This document shows, in pieces, positions 6,035 through 8,510 of a stretch of 8,510 nt of DNA. Below the pieces are notes generated by a model. That model was not told the DNA's origin. It worked only from the letters and a program-made list of their open reading frames with translations, and did no database searches. Location of the stretch: assembly GCA_023443925.1 (NCBI GenBank), contig JAEZSL010000209.1, forward strand, positions 1-8,510, given 5' to 3'. This stretch comes from Bacillota bacterium. GTDB lineage: Bacteria; Bacillota_A; Clostridia; Lachnospirales; Lachnospiraceae. How positions within the stretch are numbered: position 1 is the stretch's first letter; every line of letters begins with the position of its first letter. The position numbers and the translations under genes are program-made.

Positions 6035-7825
6035 TTATACAGCCCTGGTATATGTTTTCAGCCAGTCTTTTTCCGCATCGGTAAGGTAAGGAGATAACTT
6101 CTCATATACCTGTTCATGGTAAGCGTTTAAACTCTTTCTTTCTGAAGGAGACATTAAGGCAGCATCCACCGCATCCAAGTCAATTGGTGCAAAAGTAATG
6201 TGTTCAAAATACATAAACTGGCCGTATTCGTTTTTCTCGCCTTTATGGCATACCAGTTCATTCTCCGTGCGGATACCATGACTTCCTTCTATATATATAC
6301 CTGGTTCGTCTGTTGTAACCATGCCCTCTTCCAGCACACAGCCGTCTTCGCGTTCCGGTACTTTCTTCCAGCGAAAGCCATTGGGAGCTTCATGTACATT
6401 CAGAAGATAACCTACACCATGACCGGTTCCGCATTTATAATCCAGATTCATGTCCCAGATAGGGCCTCTTGCCAGAATATCCAGATTCATACCGATACAG
6501 CCATGAAGGAATTTAGCGTCTGCAAGATTTAACATACTGCGTAGTACTGCGGTAAAATGCAGCTTCAATTCATCATTTATTTCACCAAGTGCCATAGTTC
6601 TGGTGATGTCGGTAGTACCCTCATAGTACTGGCCGCCGGAATCCACCAAAAATAACCCTTCCGGCTGTAACAGAGCGTTACTGTCCTGGTTGGCAGAATA
6701 GTGCATCATTGCTGCGTTGGACTTGTAAGCACTGATCGTATCAAAACTTAATTCAATAAAACCTTCCTGCTCCCTGCGGCGATCTTCCAGATAGTCACTG
6801 GCACTGATTTCCGTAATTTCTATTTTACCGATGTTGGTTTTGAGCCAGTACATAAACTTTGTAAAGGCAACACCATCTTTGATATGAGCTTTTCTTAAAT
6901 TCTCGATTTCAACCGGGTTTTTCATGGCTTTAAAGAGAACGGTAGGGTTTGTGGCATCCACGATTCTTATTTCAGAATTCAGGTTTTTATAAATAGAGTA
7001 ATTAACCTTTTTTGAATCCAGAAGTACGGTCATCTGTGCGGAAAGCGCGGTGACAAAGGAGTAGATCTCGGAATAATCCTTTAATTCTACTTTATCTGCC
7101 GCAAAGATCTGCTTAATTTCTGCAGATAATTTATCCTGATCCAGGAATAAATATGCATGCTCCAGGGTAATTACAGCATAAGCCAGCACAACCGGATTGT
7201 AAGCAATATCATTTCCTCTGAGGTTAAAAAGCCAGGCGATATCATCCAGAGTTGTTATGATGTGTACCGTAGCACCGGATTTATTCATTTCATTCCGGAC
7301 TGCTAAAAGCTTATCTGCCGCAGATTTGCCGGAATATTTTTCTTCCAGCATAAAAGCAGGTTCTTTCGGAAGAGCAGGACGATCTGTCCAGACAGAATCT
7401 ACCAAATCCTTGTCGTATTTTACCTTAATATTTTTAACAGTTAATTTTTGAGCTAAATTTAAACCAAATTTGGCATTGACGATACGGCCGTCAAAACCCA
7501 GAGTGCCATCCTGAGGCAATTGCTCCGATAAAAATTCTTCAATTGAGGGAACTCCATCTTCACCCATTTTGTACAGGGTGATACCGGTATCGGCTAATTG
7601 TCTTGCAGCCTGTAAGAAATACCTGCCGTCCGTCCAAATACCTGCTTCTGTTAAGGTAACCACAAGAGTACCTGCAGAGCCGGTGAAACCGGACATATAT
7701 TTTCTTGCCTTAAAATAGTCCCCTACGTATTCCGATTCATGGAAGTCGGCAGTTGGGATAATATAGGCATCCATTTGATTTTCAGCCATAAGGGCTCGTA
7801 AATGCTGTATTCTGTCTTTAATCAT
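6035..7825 (-). CDS. pepP: Xaa-Pro aminopeptidase (aminopeptidase P, M24B)
   Basis: This cytosolic dimetal peptidase removes an N-terminal residue preceding proline. The protein has 596 residues, matching the long three-domain form like eukaryotic cytosolic XPNPEP1 and not the roughly 440-residue E. coli PepP. Two creatinase-like N-terminal domains (about 1-300, beginning RIQHLRALMAENQMDAYIIPT) precede the pita-bread catalytic domain. All five metal ligands are visible: D395 and D406 (LVDSGGQYYEGTTDIT), H469 (GTGHGVGY), E507 (DEPG) and E521 (RTENE). A short C-terminal tail (about 550-596) closes it. There is no signal peptide. The ATG at 7825 follows AAGGAGG with a 5-nt spacer; the longer reading to 7891 would cross a hairpin. 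No terminator follows its stop, so its transcripts may run into the T-box leader. Confidence 0.94.
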   Translation of the reverse strand: MIKDRIQHLRALMAENQMDAYIIPTADFHESEYVGDYFKARKYMSGFTGSAGTLVVTLTEAGIWTDGRYFLQAARQLADTGITLYKMGEDGVPSIEEFLSEQLPQDGTLGFDGRIVNAKFGLNLAQKLTVKNIKVKYDKDLVDSVWTDRPALPKEPAFMLEEKYSGKSAADKLLAVRNEMNKSGATVHIITTLDDIAWLFNLRGNDIAYNPVVLAYAVITLEHAYLFLDQDKLSAEIKQIFAADKVELKDYSEIYSFVTALSAQMTVLLDSKKVNYSIYKNLNSEIRIVDATNPTVLFKAMKNPVEIENLRKAHIKDGVAFTKFMYWLKTNIGKIEITEISASDYLEDRRREQEGFIELSFDTISAYKSNAAMMHYSANQDSNALLQPEGLFLVDSGGQYYEGTTDITRTMALGEINDELKLHFTAVLRSMLNLADAKFLHGCIGMNLDILARGPIWDMNLDYKCGTGHGVGYLLNVHEAPNGFRWKKVPEREDGCVLEEGMVTTDEPGIYIEGSHGIRTENELVCHKGEKNEYGQFMYFEHITFAPIDLDAVDAALMSPSERKSLNAYHEQVYEKLSPYLTDAEKDWLKTYTRAV

Positions 7826-7855
7826 GTTATCCTCCTTAATACGATTATGAAAGAA

Positions 7856-7889
7856 GCGACATAAATGCAAATTCCGGCAGTTATGTCGC
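7856..7889 (-). terminator. Terminator-like hairpin between cyclophilin gene and pepP
   Basis: On the - strand GCGACATAA (7889-7881) pairs perfectly with TTATGTCGC (7864-7856) over 9 bp with a 16-nt loop, followed by TTCTTTC. The T-run is imperfect, so it may terminate cyclophilin transcripts only partly and let some continue into pepP, whose ribosome site begins about 17 nt further on. I find no clear separate pepP promoter. Confidence 0.55.
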
Positions 7890-7923
7890 AAATCTATAAA
7901 CCCTGTCTGTAATTATCTATAAA

Positions 7924-8448
7924 TTAAATTTTTTCTGGCTCATCATAGGATTCACCGAATAGTTCAACCGTTACGGATTTCATAACCTGAGGGTCTAAAG
8001 GACGATCAGAATAATCCGTTTTTGTATCCGCGATCTTATTAACAACCTCAATACCTTCCGTAACTTTACCGAAGGCTGCATAAGAACCATCCAGGTGGGG
8101 AGAATCTTTATGCATTATGAAAAACTGAGATCCTGCAGAATCAGGCATCTGTGATCTTGCCATAGATATTACACCTGCATTATGTTTTAAGTTGTTTTCG
8201 AAATGATTATAGGAAAATTCACCTTTAATTGAGTAGCCAGGTCCTCCCATACCGGTGCCCTCAGGATCTCCTCCCTGAATCATAAATCCACGTATAACCC
8301 TGTGAAAAATAATACCATCATAAAACTTTTTCTGTACTAATGAAATGAAATTCTTAACAGTATTAGGGGCAATGTCAGGATAGAGCTCAAGTTTAATCAC
8401 ATCGCCATTTTCCATTTCGATTGTTACTATAGGATTTTTCTCTGCCAT
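7924..8448 (-). CDS. ppiB: Cyclophilin-type peptidyl-prolyl cis-trans isomerase
   Basis: This 174-residue single-domain cyclophilin speeds proline isomerisation during folding in the cytosol; there is no signal peptide or lipobox. Active-site residues are present: R50 in FHRVIRGF, F55, Q58 in MIQGGD, then AGVISMARS (91-99), SAGSQFFI (104-111) and HLDGSYAAFG (118-127). His118 replaces the tryptophan that gives human cyclophilin A high cyclosporin affinity, a common bacterial change. The ATG at 8448 has AAAGGA upstream with an 8-nt spacer. A TTG at 8472 in the same frame lacks a ribosome site and would add eight residues. An extended -10 promoter lies at 8489-8494. The hairpin at 7856-7889 probably ends or attenuates the transcript. 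Confidence 0.94.
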   Translation of the reverse strand: MAEKNPIVTIEMENGDVIKLELYPDIAPNTVKNFISLVQKKFYDGIIFHRVIRGFMIQGGDPEGTGMGGPGYSIKGEFSYNHFENNLKHNAGVISMARSQMPDSAGSQFFIMHKDSPHLDGSYAAFGKVTEGIEVVNKIADTKTDYSDRPLDPQVMKSVTVELFGESYDEPEKI

Positions 8449-8488
8449 TTTTTTTATCCTTTCTAAAGTCAAATGTTTACATTGGACA

Positions 8489-8494
8489 ATTATA
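8489..8494 (-). promoter_or_regulatory. Extended -10 element of the cyclophilin gene
   Basis: On the - strand TATAAT (8494-8489) is preceded by TG and one base, an extended -10. The matching -35 would fall just beyond the window end. Transcription would start near 8482, leaving a leader of about 34 nt. Confidence 0.7.
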
Positions 8495-8508
8495 ACATAT
8501 ATTATGTT
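8494..8508. promoter_or_regulatory. Short palindrome overlapping the cyclophilin promoter spacer
   Basis: AACATA (8494-8499) and TATGTT (8503-8508) form a 6-nt inverted repeat around TAT, just upstream of and touching the -10 element. The position is that of an operator, but such AT-rich palindromes also arise by chance. Confidence 0.25.
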
Positions 8509-8510
8509 GA

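Overview
The window reads as a chromosomal housekeeping segment of a low-GC, Gram-positive anaerobe, most likely a clostridium of the Lachnospiraceae type. Clues are moderately AT-rich genes, very AT-rich spacers, strong AGGAGG-like ribosome binding sites, a T-box leader, rho-independent terminators, and clostridial-type proteins (type I dihydroorotase, about 307-aa PyrF, MalY/PatB C-S lyase). The species assignment is an inference; no rRNA or other marker gene is present. I see no mobile element, phage gene, CRISPR array or tRNA.

Layout. On the + strand: a small Nudix-fold protein with a degenerate Nudix box (63-458), dihydroorotase pyrC starting with TTG (538-1815), a 232-nt spacer whose first 160 nt are unusually GC-rich for a spacer and may be a repeat or remnant (1816-2047), and orotidine-5'-phosphate decarboxylase pyrF (2048-2971) closed by a good terminator. 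Positions 2972-3243 form the convergent junction, with several hairpins and no gene. On the - strand, reading right to left: a cyclophilin-type peptidyl-prolyl isomerase (8448-7924), a three-domain aminopeptidase P (7825-6035), a strong promoter and T-box leader (about 6005-5659), a trans-sulfuration PLP enzyme (5573-4440) and a MalY/PatB C-S lyase (4428-3244).

How the genes work together. PyrC and PyrF supply two steps of de novo UMP synthesis; the other pyr genes are not here. The T-box leader has ATG at the specifier position and a UGGU acceptor-pairing sequence, so it should sense uncharged tRNA-Met. It sits ahead of two genes that together can make homocysteine through cystathionine (gamma-synthase, then beta-lyase). 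This gives a coherent methionine-starvation-induced trans-sulfuration operon, and it is the most informative regulatory feature of the window. The aminopeptidase and the cyclophilin are general protein-turnover and folding genes. No clearly novel multi-gene system is evident; the items most worth a second look are the tRNA-Met T-box arrangement, the degenerate Nudix protein beside pyrC, and the repeat-like spacer before pyrF.
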